Made by a program: the position numbers and the translations under genes
Shown: piece by piece, positions 1 to 8,956 of the stretch
Layout of the letters: each line of letters opens with the position of its first letter
Numbering within the stretch: the first letter of the stretch is position 1
Assembly: GCA_019912905.1 (NCBI GenBank)
Contig: JAIOHO010000944.1
Span: 1-10,775 of the forward strand
Direction of reading: 5' to 3'
DNA length: 10,775 nt
From: Anaerolineae bacterium
GTDB taxonomy: Bacteria > Chloroflexota > Anaerolineae > Aggregatilineales > Phototrophicaceae
The notes under the pieces: model-generated
Told to the model about the DNA's origin: nothing
The model's database searches: none
Seen by the model: only the letters and a program-made list of their open reading frames with translations

Positions 1-365
1 AACATATTCAGCGGGCGCAGGCGTTTTACGAAAAACACGGCGGTAAGGCAATCGTGCTGGCACGTTTTGTGCCGGTCGTTCGGACCTTTGCGCCGATTGT
101 TGCGGGAATCGGCTCGATGGAATACCGCCGATTCGTGACCTTTAACATGGTCGGTGGATTCTTCTGGGCAGTCGGCGTGACCACTGCCGGTTATGTCCTG
201 GGCAGCAGCATCCCCGATATTGACCGCTATCTGCTGCCGATTGTCGTGCTGATCGTGGTGATTTCGGTTCTTCCTGCGGCCTATCACATGCTGCGTGAGC
301 CGGAAACCCGACAGGCACTACGGAACTCCATGATGCGCCTGTTCGCGCGCTCCACGGAAGCGTAG
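1..365 (+). CDS. DedA-family (SNARE-associated) membrane protein, C-terminal part
   Basis: This is the 3' end of a gene that enters from the left edge; the frame is open from base 3 to the TAG at 363-365. The visible 120 residues show the second half of the DedA/PF09335 family pattern: a segment FYEKHGGKA, then ARFVPVVRTFAP (the conserved R-F-P...R of the family), an AG turn and an M-x-Y-R-x-F segment. Two hydrophobic membrane stretches follow (roughly bases 140-215 and 235-285) and then a short basic tail. DedA proteins are inner-membrane transporters linked to undecaprenyl-phosphate or phospholipid flipping and to membrane homeostasis; the precise substrate here cannot be told. A GTG at 54 is internal to the family domain, so it is not the real start. 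A strong terminator follows, so it is transcriptionally separate from dnaG. Confidence 0.85.
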   Translation, partial: HIQRAQAFYEKHGGKAIVLARFVPVVRTFAPIVAGIGSMEYRRFVTFNMVGGFFWAVGVTTAGYVLGSSIPDIDRYLLPIVVLIVVISVLPAAYHMLREPETRQALRNSMMRLFARSTEA

Positions 366-380
366 TGAGATTGAGGCTGG

Positions 381-410
381 ACGGGGCATACTCACGTATG
401 TCCCGTTTTT
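381..410 (+). terminator. Rho-independent terminator after the DedA gene
   Basis: An 11-base stem (381-391 with 396-406, containing one G-T wobble) closes on a TCAC loop. It runs into five T residues at 406-410. It lies 15 bases after the DedA stop codon and is the clearest intrinsic terminator in the window. Confidence 0.85.
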
Positions 411-484
411 GCGGATTGACGCCAGGTTTGTAACCAGATTCAAACGATTATCTCCCCTCTGAGCGTGTAGTTCGTGTTAGGATT

Positions 485-498
485 AGAACTAACGTTCC
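485..498. promoter_or_regulatory. Candidate LexA (SOS) box, Gram-positive type
   Basis: The sequence GAAC-TAAC-GTTC (486-497) is an exact match to the GAAC-N4-GTTC core bound by Bacillus-type LexA. With its flanks it fits 12 of 14 positions of the longer consensus CGAACRNRYGTTYC. The same box type has been reported in Dehalococcoides, a Chloroflexota member. It sits about 60 bases upstream of the predicted dnaG -10 element, in a spacer where an exact match by chance is unlikely. It does not overlap that promoter, so it would have to act at a distance or on another promoter. An overlapping GTTAG...CTAAC inverted repeat (476-493) shares the site. Confidence 0.45.
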
Positions 499-536
499 AA
501 TTTCTGCCGTAGCCACCCTGATCCTTGAATTATGAG

Positions 537-565
537 TTGCATGTCTGAACGCTCATACGTATAAT
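537..565 (+). promoter_or_regulatory. Sigma-70-type promoter for dnaG-rpoD
   Basis: A perfect TATAAT at 560-565 lies 17 bases after TTGCAT (537-542), which keeps only the TTG of the -35 consensus. Transcription would start near 572, giving a leader of about 25 bases that contains the GAGGT ribosome site at 582-586. Spacing and position fit a primary-sigma promoter, and the start lies downstream of the DedA terminator. Confidence 0.55.
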
Positions 566-595
566 CCTTCCATAGCGTAGCGAGGTCTGGCGCGC

Positions 596-2635
596 ATGTC
601 GATCACCGACGAAGTGAAATCCCGCCTGGATATTGTCAACTACATACAGCAGTTCGTCCCGCTCAAGAAAGCCGGGCGCAACTATAAGGCGTGCTGCCCG
701 TTCCATAACGAGAAGACCCCCTCGTTTGTGGTCAACCCGGATACGCAGACCTGGCGCTGTTTCGGCAGCTGCGCCGAGGGCGGTGATCTGTTCACCTTTG
801 CCCAGAAGTATCACGGGTGGGCGTTTTCTGAAGCGCTGGGAGAACTCGGTAAGCTGGCGGGCGTGCAGGTTCACCCGCAGAGCGCCGAACAGAAACATCA
901 GGCGGAGCGGCTCGACGTGCTGCGTGGGTTGACGCAGGCGGCGGCAGATTATTATTACGAGCAGTTGACCCGGAATGAGGCAGTGCTGCGCTATGCCCGC
1001 GAGCGGCGCGGCTTCACCGACGAGACGCTGCGGACGCACGCCATCGGCTACGCACCGGATGGCTGGCAGACGGCCCTGGATTATCTTAAGGGGCTGGGTT
1101 ATGGCGAACAGGACCTGGTGGATGTTGGGCTGGTGCGGCGCAGCGAGGCCGGGCGGGTATACGATTATTTCCGCAACCGCCTGATGATTCCGATCCGGGA
1201 CGAGCGCGGGCGGGTCATCGGCTTTGGGGCGCGGGCGCTGGCAGCGGACGACAACCCGAAATATCTGAACTCTCCGCAGACTCTGCTGTTCGACAAGAGC
1301 CGGACGCTGTTCGGCCTGGATCGGGCCAAACGCGCCATCCGCGATTCTGAGACGGCGGTCATCGTCGAAGGTTACATGGACGTGATTCAGGCGCATCAGG
1401 CCGGGTATTTGAACGTGGTGGCGCAGATGGGCACGGCGATGACCGAGCCGCAGCTCAAGATGCTGGCTCCGCGCCTGGCGAAGAAGATCATCCTGGCGCT
1501 GGATGCCGATGCCGCCGGGCAGAACGCGACCATGCGCAGCCTGGAAGTGGCGCGCGGTACGCTGCGGGCGGATTATGGCGGCAAGCTGTCGATTGACATC
1601 CGTGTGCTGCATATCCCCGACGCGAAGGACCCGGACGACCTGATCCGCGAAGCACCGCAGGAATGGCCCGGGCTGGTGGATGCAGCTGTGCCCGTAGCGG
1701 AGTTCGTCATTAACCTGGAAACCGCCGGGCTGCCTGCCAATGCCACCGTTCAGGAGCGTGAGGCGGTCGCGCGCCGTCTGCTGCCGATCCTGCTGGCTTC
1801 GGAGAACGATCTTTACCGCCAGGACAATCTGCAAAAGCTGGCAATGCGGCTGCGTTTTGCCGAAAACGCCCTGCTGACCTTAGCTGCCGAACATCAACGC
1901 ATCGAGCAAACCCGCCCTCCACGCCGGGTGGCCGAAGACACGCCGCCGGATTTTCCGCCGCTGGATTACAGCGAACTGGATGTGCCGCCGGACGACGACG
2001 AGAACGGTTATCTTCCTTCCACATCGAAACCCGACCGACCGGCACGCCAGGCCCGGTCTGCGCGGGATGCGGCCCGCTGGGAGGCCGACTGTCTGGGTGG
2101 GCTGCTGCAAGACCCAGACCTGCTGTACCAGATCAATCGTAAGTTCCGCGAACTGGCCGAAGGGAATGCCGACCTGCTGGCGGGGCCGCTGGCGGAATTC
2201 GGCATCGATGACTTCAGCCACAGTGATTTTCAGATGCTGGCGCGCGTCTTTGCCGAAGCCCTCGACCAGGATGACGTGGCACCGCTCGATTATCTGCGGG
2301 CCAATATTGACGACGTGCTGCGGCAGATTCTCGAGACGGATGTGCTGGTCAATCATCTCGATCAGTTGAAACCGTACCTGCGTCACGGCCTGTCGGCAGA
2401 TTTGACGACGGTCCTCAAACACTCGGTCGAAGTGGATTTCCGGGCGGAGCTGGTGCGCAACGCCCTGCGGCTGCGCCGCCAGCGGATCGAACGGGAGCGT
2501 GAAGACCTGTATTTCCTGATGGTGGATGCGGACGCCGAGCAGCAGCGCACGCTGGCCGCACGCATCCAATTGTCGATTGTGGCGAAACGGCTGATCGATT
2601 CGGAATTGCAGCATCAGACCAGACAAGTATACTGA
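596..2635 (+). CDS. dnaG: DNA primase DnaG
   Basis: DnaG makes the RNA primers for replication on the template presented by the replicative helicase. The 679 residues fit the family order. First is an N-terminal CHC2 zinc domain with ligands C34, H37, C55 and C59. Then comes the basic catalytic-core segment with RNRLMIPIRD and the PKYLNSP...LF.K motif (about residues 190-240). The TOPRIM domain follows with E258-G-Y-M-D262 and D303-A-D305 as metal-binding acidic residues. A disordered, acid- and proline-rich linker (about 440-490) leads to a helical C-terminal region that would bind DnaB. The second zinc pair is CX3C (CFGSC) rather than the usual CX2C. The ATG at 596 has GAGGT nine bases upstream and starts at the expected family position. 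The stop lies about 60 bases before rpoD, the classic dnaG-rpoD pairing. Long antisense frames across the gene are shadows. Confidence 0.97.
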   Translation: MSITDEVKSRLDIVNYIQQFVPLKKAGRNYKACCPFHNEKTPSFVVNPDTQTWRCFGSCAEGGDLFTFAQKYHGWAFSEALGELGKLAGVQVHPQSAEQKHQAERLDVLRGLTQAAADYYYEQLTRNEAVLRYARERRGFTDETLRTHAIGYAPDGWQTALDYLKGLGYGEQDLVDVGLVRRSEAGRVYDYFRNRLMIPIRDERGRVIGFGARALAADDNPKYLNSPQTLLFDKSRTLFGLDRAKRAIRDSETAVIVEGYMDVIQAHQAGYLNVVAQMGTAMTEPQLKMLAPRLAKKIILALDADAAGQNATMRSLEVARGTLRADYGGKLSIDIRVLHIPDAKDPDDLIREAPQEWPGLVDAAVPVAEFVINLETAGLPANATVQEREAVARRLLPILLASENDLYRQDNLQKLAMRLRFAENALLTLAAEHQRIEQTRPPRRVAEDTPPDFPPLDYSELDVPPDDDENGYLPSTSKPDRPARQARSARDAARWEADCLGGLLQDPDLLYQINRKFRELAEGNADLLAGPLAEFGIDDFSHSDFQMLARVFAEALDQDDVAPLDYLRANIDDVLRQILETDVLVNHLDQLKPYLRHGLSADLTTVLKHSVEVDFRAELVRNALRLRRQRIEREREDLYFLMVDADAEQQRTLAARIQLSIVAKRLIDSELQHQTRQVY

Positions 2636-2697
2636 AAGGAAGTTTCGTCTTATCTCTCCGCCCTTATTCCCAACTGACATGAAACCGATTGCGAAGA

Positions 2698-4335
<1,638 letters not shown>

Positions 4336-4346
4336 AGTTACCTGCT

Positions 4347-4371
4347 CGGGGCGGGCTAATCACCCGCCTCG
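4347..4371. terminator. Hairpin shared by the convergent rpoD and NrfD-like genes
   Basis: A 9-base stem (4347-4355 with 4363-4371, one G-T wobble, otherwise G-C rich) closes on the 7-base loop CTAATCA. It begins 12 bases after the rpoD stop. The loop itself contains the stop codon (4358-4356) of the gene on the opposite strand. Neither side has a T tract, so it is either a Rho-assisted bidirectional terminator or a 3'-end stabilising hairpin. Confidence 0.45.
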
Positions 4372-5606
4372 GCAGCGACCGTCATCGCCGGTTCAGGTGC
4401 GGGTTCAGGCTCAGCTTCCTCGATGCCCTGGAAGGCGGGCAGAAAACGCATTCCCAGGCTGAACAGCAGAGTCAGACCGCAGACGATTCCAAGTGCCGTG
4501 CCCCATTCCGTCCAGGCCGGTGTGTAGGACCCGACCAGGGGATCGGTCACGGGGGGATTGGTCGAAAGCGGCTGAGTGAAGGCCAGCAGAGTCGTGTGCC
4601 AGCGGTTGACGATGATCCCGGCATACACCAGGCCGCTGCCCACCACCAGCGATACGAAGCTCTGGCGGGCGCGGGCGCGGATCATCAGAATGGCTGCAAT
4701 CAGGCCGCCGAGCAGCATCTCCCATCCCCAGAAAGACACGGCAAACGGACCGGACATCAACACGTTGGTCGCCTCGGTGCGGCCCGGCACATAGCCATAG
4801 TTCCCGGCGGTGGTATCCCAGAAGCGCATGTACAGGTACAGCAGCAAAATCGCCCCGGCAATCTGCCCGACCTCGAATAACACCTGATTGGGGACGAGCC
4901 GCCGTTTGCCCAGCCACTGCACCAACAGCGTGACATGCACGGTGAATGACATCCCGGCGGCGACCGCCGAGACGATGAACAGCAGCGGCATGGTCGAGCG
5001 CCACAGGGCCGCGCGGCCAATGACGACGCCGTAAGTTGCGCCCAGGCTGGATTGATGCAGCAGGCTCAGGCTGAGGCCGATGACGGCCAGCGCCGGCGCA
5101 AAGTGGTGGACGCGGTGTGCCAGATGATTGAGGCGTTTGAAGCGCGCCAGGAACGGCAGATCGGCGACCATCGGGAAGACTTCGAGCATGAGCACACTGA
5201 AATACAGCGTGATGCACATGGTCACTTCCCACAGCATCGAGTGCGTGTTCCAGAACACCCAGCCATGCCAGAAACGATCCGGCCTGCCGATGTCGAGGAT
5301 GAGGGCCATCAGCGCACCGCTGTAACCCAGCACGCCGACAAACACGGCAATGCGGGCCAGCGGCTGATAGCTTTCACGTCCCAGCAGATAGGTGATGGCT
5401 GAAAGTGAGAACCCACCAGCGGCCACGGCGATGCAGGAGAGATCCAGCGTGATCCACATGCCCCAGGGCACACTGTCGGTCAGGCCGGTTGCGCCCAGGC
5501 CCTGCGTGAAGACGGTGAATGCGCCTGCCAGACCTACTGTGACGCCCACCAGCAGCAGGGCGATCCATAAGATAAACGGGTGGGTCCGTAAAAATCGCAG
5601 ATTCAT
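4356..5606 (-). CDS. NrfD/HybB-type quinone-interacting membrane subunit
   Basis: This integral membrane protein is predicted to exchange electrons between menaquinone and the iron-sulfur partner encoded just upstream. It has 416 residues and about ten hydrophobic segments. Family signatures are the segment TDSVPWGMWITLDL (43-56) leading into AAGGF, LDIGRPDRFWH (104-114), WEV with E127 in a helix, HQSSLGATYG (184-193) and NRWHTTL (334-340). Length and motifs fit HybB (hydrogenase-2), HmcC and NrfD relatives. It ends in a soluble acidic Glu-Pro tail (about 396-407). I chose the ATG at 5606 because GAGGAAA lies eight bases upstream; an in-frame GTG at 5621 would overlap the ferredoxin stop. The gap to the ferredoxin gene is 11 bases, so it is the third gene of the operon. 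The quinone site and direction of electron flow are inferred from the family. Confidence 0.9.
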   Translation of the reverse strand: MNLRFLRTHPFILWIALLLVGVTVGLAGAFTVFTQGLGATGLTDSVPWGMWITLDLSCIAVAAGGFSLSAITYLLGRESYQPLARIAVFVGVLGYSGALMALILDIGRPDRFWHGWVFWNTHSMLWEVTMCITLYFSVLMLEVFPMVADLPFLARFKRLNHLAHRVHHFAPALAVIGLSLSLLHQSSLGATYGVVIGRAALWRSTMPLLFIVSAVAAGMSFTVHVTLLVQWLGKRRLVPNQVLFEVGQIAGAILLLYLYMRFWDTTAGNYGYVPGRTEATNVLMSGPFAVSFWGWEMLLGGLIAAILMIRARARQSFVSLVVGSGLVYAGIIVNRWHTTLLAFTQPLSTNPPVTDPLVGSYTPAWTEWGTALGIVCGLTLLFSLGMRFLPAFQGIEEAEPEPAPEPAMTVAAEAGD

Positions 5607-5617
5607 CGCGGCTTTCC

Positions 5618-6403
5618 TCACAACGGCAGCAGATAGAACACGCGCGGGTTGGTGCCCAGTTCGGCACGCAGGACCACCGACTGCCGCCCTTCCATCGCTT
5701 TGCTGGCCGGGCTTTCTGGGTCGTGCAGGTCCCCGAAACGACGCGCTTCGGTCGGACAGATGACTGCGCAGGCCGGGGTTGCGGCCCGGTCATAGCCCGG
5801 ACGCCAGCCATTTTCGGCAGCAGCGTCCAGGCGGTGCGCGCAGAAGGTACATTTCTCGACGACCCCGCGCGGACGGCGCTCGATTTCCGGCGTGCCCCAG
5901 GTGGGCACCTGCGGATTTTCGTCATCCCGCTCACCCCAGTTGAACACCCGCACGCCGTAGGGACAGGCCACCATACAGTAGCGACAGCCGATGCAGCGGT
6001 CATAATCCATCGCCACCAGGCCATCAGGCCGGTGATAGGTGGCATGAACCGGGCAGACATCGACACACGGCGCGTTTTCGCAGTGCATACAGGGGCGGGT
6101 GATAAACACCGGTTTCTCATAGGTCTGGGTGTCTTCGATCAGGATGTTCCAGAGATGCCCTTCGCGCGTGTCGTTGGTCGCTTCACAGGCATAGACACAC
6201 CGCCGGCAGCCGATGCACTTTTCCAGGTCGATCACCATCGCCCAGTAGGGGCCATCGGCGTTCACGCCATGCGCCTGCGCCTGGGGGTTCTCATGGGCGC
6301 GGAAGGACTGCCAGATCCAATCCGCTGCCGCCAGGCCGACGCCCAGACCAAAGGCGAGCTTGGCGAACTCCCGGCGGGTGAGCGGGCGGGTGTAGTCGCT
6401 CAT
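5618..6403 (-). CDS. Tat-exported ferredoxin subunit with four 4Fe-4S clusters (HmcB/NrfC/HybA type)
   Basis: This protein shuttles electrons between the membrane quinone subunit and the multiheme cytochrome. Its 261 residues carry a twin-arginine signal (TRREFAK, residues 9-15, followed by a weakly hydrophobic stretch to about 30). That implies export in folded form to the outer face of the membrane. Sixteen cysteines form four cluster motifs: C63/66/69/73, C105/108/113/117, C137/140/143/147, and the split set C185/188 plus C212/216. The last two cysteines sit before P-T-E-A, and the C-terminus NPRVFYLLP is typical of DmsB/NrfC-type subunits. The ATG follows the cytochrome stop after one base, and a strong GGGGAGGA ribosome site (6413-6420) lies inside the cytochrome gene, so translation is coupled. 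No molybdopterin subunit is encoded in the window, so this ferredoxin appears to pair with the cytochrome instead. Confidence 0.93.
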   Translation of the reverse strand: MSDYTRPLTRREFAKLAFGLGVGLAAADWIWQSFRAHENPQAQAHGVNADGPYWAMVIDLEKCIGCRRCVYACEATNDTREGHLWNILIEDTQTYEKPVFITRPCMHCENAPCVDVCPVHATYHRPDGLVAMDYDRCIGCRYCMVACPYGVRVFNWGERDDENPQVPTWGTPEIERRPRGVVEKCTFCAHRLDAAAENGWRPGYDRAATPACAVICPTEARRFGDLHDPESPASKAMEGRQSVVLRAELGTNPRVFYLLPL

Positions 6404-6404
6404 G

Positions 6405-8843
6405 CTAGCGTATCCTCCCCAGCCGCACGGTCAGGAAGACGATCAGTGCCAGGACCAGTGCGCCCAGTGCGCCGCCGACAATCCCGGAGTTGAGATTCTG
6501 GTTGGCAGTGTCTTCTAATTGGGTGACTTTGTCTTCCAGTGCAACTACCTGAGCATGATCTTCGCCCATCGGCTGATTTCCATCGCGACTGAGCAGGTGC
6601 GTATTGCCGTGACAGTCTGCGCACACACTCGGATCGATATTCATGCTGTGGCCTGTGCTGATGACCTGCACGCCATTCTGGTTCTGGATGCGGGACATGT
6701 GGCAGTCCACGCAGGTCATGTCGTCGCCCATGTGGATTTCGTCGACCAGCGCTTCCTGATGGCAGGAGCCGCAGGTTTCGTTGACGTCATCCAGGATCAG
6801 ACCGTTGTCGTGCGGCGTGTGACAATCCACACAGTCGATGCCGACGTTGCTGTGCGCGCTGACCAGCCATTCGTTATAAGTGGGCGAATGTTCGCCGCTG
6901 TGACAGCGCCCGCAGACCTGCGAATTGGTCGCGATTTCAACCGGCCCGGGCGGATGAGCGACCCCGGCGGTGGTGTAATGACAGTTGCTGCACACCACCC
7001 CCTCGAACACATATTGTTCGGTGCGCGGGTCATAGCCAGAGGCATGGCAGCTCATGCAGTAGCTGGGCTGACCATCTGCCGCGTACTTGGCCTGGAAGGT
7101 CTGGCTGAGTGACGCGTTGGCATGTGGCGAGTTCTGCCATTCGCGGTGTTCATCCGCATGGCATTCGGCGCAATCCTGCGGGTCTTCGATTTCATGAATC
7201 GGGATCGTTTCCGGCACGACGACGGTCGTGATGCCGAGGTTGACCTCGACCGCGTCCAGAAGCTGCGACGTGTAAGCGTAGTTATGCACGCCCAGGCTGC
7301 CATCCCCGGCGACGAAATCGACCGCCTCGTGGACCCACGAAGGAATATCCTGGCGGTCGTCGATGGTGATCTGAAGTTTAGACAGCCGGTTGGATACTTT
7401 GTTCTGGATTTTGTCGATGAACTCTTGCAGGTACGCCGGGCTGAGATCGGTATGGCAGGAGGTACACGAGTCCGGCTGGCCTTCTTCAACATCACCGGGG
7501 AAGGCAGGCATCATCGAGTGGCTGCCTGAATACCAGGTGTCGCCCACTTGCAGGGTCGGCGGCATGTGGCAGGTGATACAGGTTGCCCCGGCGGTCAGGT
7601 GGTTGGAGGGGACTCCAGGGACCAGATCGACGATCTGCATGCCGCTGAACATCTCCACCACCGGGTGATGGACCTGGTCGGTGCGCCCGGCATCCTGATG
7701 GCAGTCGAGGCACAGCGTTTCAGGAGATTCGACCAGCAGGTCCATGCCAATAGTATCGCCGTGTAAGCTGTGGCAGTTGGTGCAGGTAATGCCGTCCTCG
7801 GCAGTGTCCAGCGTCACCACCACCGGTGGATCACCTTCATATTCGTTAGCGGGATCGGCGTAGGAGGCGATCCGCGCTTCGGTCTGGAGATAGTCTCCGC
7901 TGTGACATTGCAGACAGGAGTCTTGCGCGTAGTCACTGGTCTTTAACGTTTTGAGGGCGTTGGCATGGCCGGAGGCGTGCCATTCGTTGTACTGCATGTT
8001 CTGCTGCGCGGCGTGACCGGAGACGTGCCAGTGGGCGCTGTCGTCGGGTGGCACCAACTGATAGCCGTCATCGTGCTCCAGCGCTTTGCCGGGGAGATAA
8101 TCGATGGGATAGGCAAATCCGTCCTGGGTCCCGGCACTGTGGCAGCTTCCGCAGGTTTGTGGGTCGGTGCCAGGGGCGATTGCGGCGCGAATGCTGACCA
8201 GTTCTTCCGGGCTGATCACGCCGCCCGCGTCATCAGCCGCATCCGCATGGGCGCTGCCCGGCCCATGACAGGACTCGCACTGGACGCCTGCTTCTTCCCA
8301 GGCAAGGTCCTGGGTATTCAGGCCCGTGGTATGGCAGCCTGCACAGTTGGGTCCCCATTCGTAGGCGGGGTCGGGCCACTGATCGGCGGGCGCATACGGC
8401 TGCCATCTCTGTTCGATCACGTTCCATTCGGCAGGCAGCACCAGGTAATCATCCTTGCCCGCTTCGTACAGATAGCGCTGTACGTGCTGGCCGGAGCCGA
8501 TGACAAAGGCAATATCCTCGGCAGTAAACGCGCGGGCGGTCTCCTCACCAGGGAATTGCAGCGTCCGAACGTCGCCATCCTGGTCGAAATTGCCGAGAAT
8601 CGCACCGGCATTGTCCGCATCCTGTGCATCCTGAAGCGTGAGAGCGTGCGCAGATTCACGATGCGAACGGCCCAGATCCCGGTGGCAGGAAGCGCAGTCC
8701 CGCGAGCCGATATACTCGGCCTCGTCCAATGACTGGGCCTGGGCGGGTATGGCGGCCAGGCTGAGGAAGCTGCCGATCGCCAGAATCAGTAAACTGCAAC
8801 CTGCGATAAGTGCCTGTTTAAGGGTGGGGGAGCGTGAGTTCAT
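6405..8843 (-). CDS. Seventeen-heme exported c-type cytochrome with C-terminal membrane anchor
   Basis: This protein has 812 residues and 17 CXXCH heme sites, with first cysteines at residues 50, 167, 189, 231, 310, 354, 378, 422, 460, 558, 596, 618, 644, 671, 691, 711 and 741. Every cysteine outside the signal peptide belongs to a heme motif, and there is no CXXCK. A Sec signal (h-region about 17-33, AQA cleavage near 36) exports it. A heptad-like stretch (about 763-782) and a hydrophobic helix (about 786-806) followed by RLGRIR anchor it. Recurrent W/S-x-x-S-x-H segments may supply distal heme ligands, as in cytochrome c554/octaheme-type proteins. A helical linker (about 467-530) with GVHN (H520) separates two similar heme domains. 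It is the first operon gene, one base from the ferredoxin gene, with AGGA close to its ATG. The role is inferred: an electron wire or terminal reductase fed by the NrfD/ferredoxin pair. Substrate unknown. Confidence 0.92.
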   Translation of the reverse strand: MNSRSPTLKQALIAGCSLLILAIGSFLSLAAIPAQAQSLDEAEYIGSRDCASCHRDLGRSHRESAHALTLQDAQDADNAGAILGNFDQDGDVRTLQFPGEETARAFTAEDIAFVIGSGQHVQRYLYEAGKDDYLVLPAEWNVIEQRWQPYAPADQWPDPAYEWGPNCAGCHTTGLNTQDLAWEEAGVQCESCHGPGSAHADAADDAGGVISPEELVSIRAAIAPGTDPQTCGSCHSAGTQDGFAYPIDYLPGKALEHDDGYQLVPPDDSAHWHVSGHAAQQNMQYNEWHASGHANALKTLKTSDYAQDSCLQCHSGDYLQTEARIASYADPANEYEGDPPVVVTLDTAEDGITCTNCHSLHGDTIGMDLLVESPETLCLDCHQDAGRTDQVHHPVVEMFSGMQIVDLVPGVPSNHLTAGATCITCHMPPTLQVGDTWYSGSHSMMPAFPGDVEEGQPDSCTSCHTDLSPAYLQEFIDKIQNKVSNRLSKLQITIDDRQDIPSWVHEAVDFVAGDGSLGVHNYAYTSQLLDAVEVNLGITTVVVPETIPIHEIEDPQDCAECHADEHREWQNSPHANASLSQTFQAKYAADGQPSYCMSCHASGYDPRTEQYVFEGVVCSNCHYTTAGVAHPPGPVEIATNSQVCGRCHSGEHSPTYNEWLVSAHSNVGIDCVDCHTPHDNGLILDDVNETCGSCHQEALVDEIHMGDDMTCVDCHMSRIQNQNGVQVISTGHSMNIDPSVCADCHGNTHLLSRDGNQPMGEDHAQVVALEDKVTQLEDTANQNLNSGIVGGALGALVLALIVFLTVRLGRIR
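6609..8696 (-). repeat. Internal duplication within the cytochrome: 9-heme and 8-heme units
   Basis: Residues 50-464 (7452-8696) and 558-745 (6609-7172) align motif by motif. RDCASCH with a following S-H-A matches QDCAECH with S-P-H-A. Hemes 2-3 and 11-12 have an identical 17-residue gap between motifs. YNEWHASGHA matches YNEWLVSAHS. CHMPP followed by GSHSM matches CHMSR followed by TGHSM. The first copy has one heme without a partner (C310). The similarity is at protein level; I do not see long DNA identity, so the duplication is old. Confidence 0.7.
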
Positions 8844-8956
8844 CGTCCTGCCTGCGAAAAATAAATGGCGAATTGAATAGACTTACCCAATCCGCCCGCC
8901 CGTCGATTCGTTGATGACCATATAAAATGAGGGGATACCTCAATCATTTGACCCTG

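Noticed and set aside
416..444. TTGACG at 416-421 as a second dnaG promoter
   Set aside because: At 17 bases downstream there is only TTCAAA, a poor -10, and no other hexamer fits at 16-18 bases.
530..1834. A 434-codon open frame antisense to dnaG, and another of 280 codons at 1880-2722
   Set aside because: Both lie wholly or largely opposite the clearly coding dnaG. Their products have no recognisable domain and are the usual GC-rich shadow composition. Nothing suggests expression.
8781..8798. Lipobox-like IAGC in the cytochrome signal peptide (Cys16)
   Set aside because: The hydrophobic core follows the cysteine instead of preceding it, and a normal AQA cleavage site lies near residue 36, so a lipoprotein is unlikely.
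8881..8942. NarL-like heptamers (TACCCAA at 8884, TACCTCA at 8936) and a TGAGG-N5-CCTCA inverted repeat (8928-8942)
   Set aside because: Each heptamer misses one of seven degenerate positions and they are not arranged as a 7-2-7 pair. The inverted repeat arms are only five bases. Too weak to call as regulator sites.
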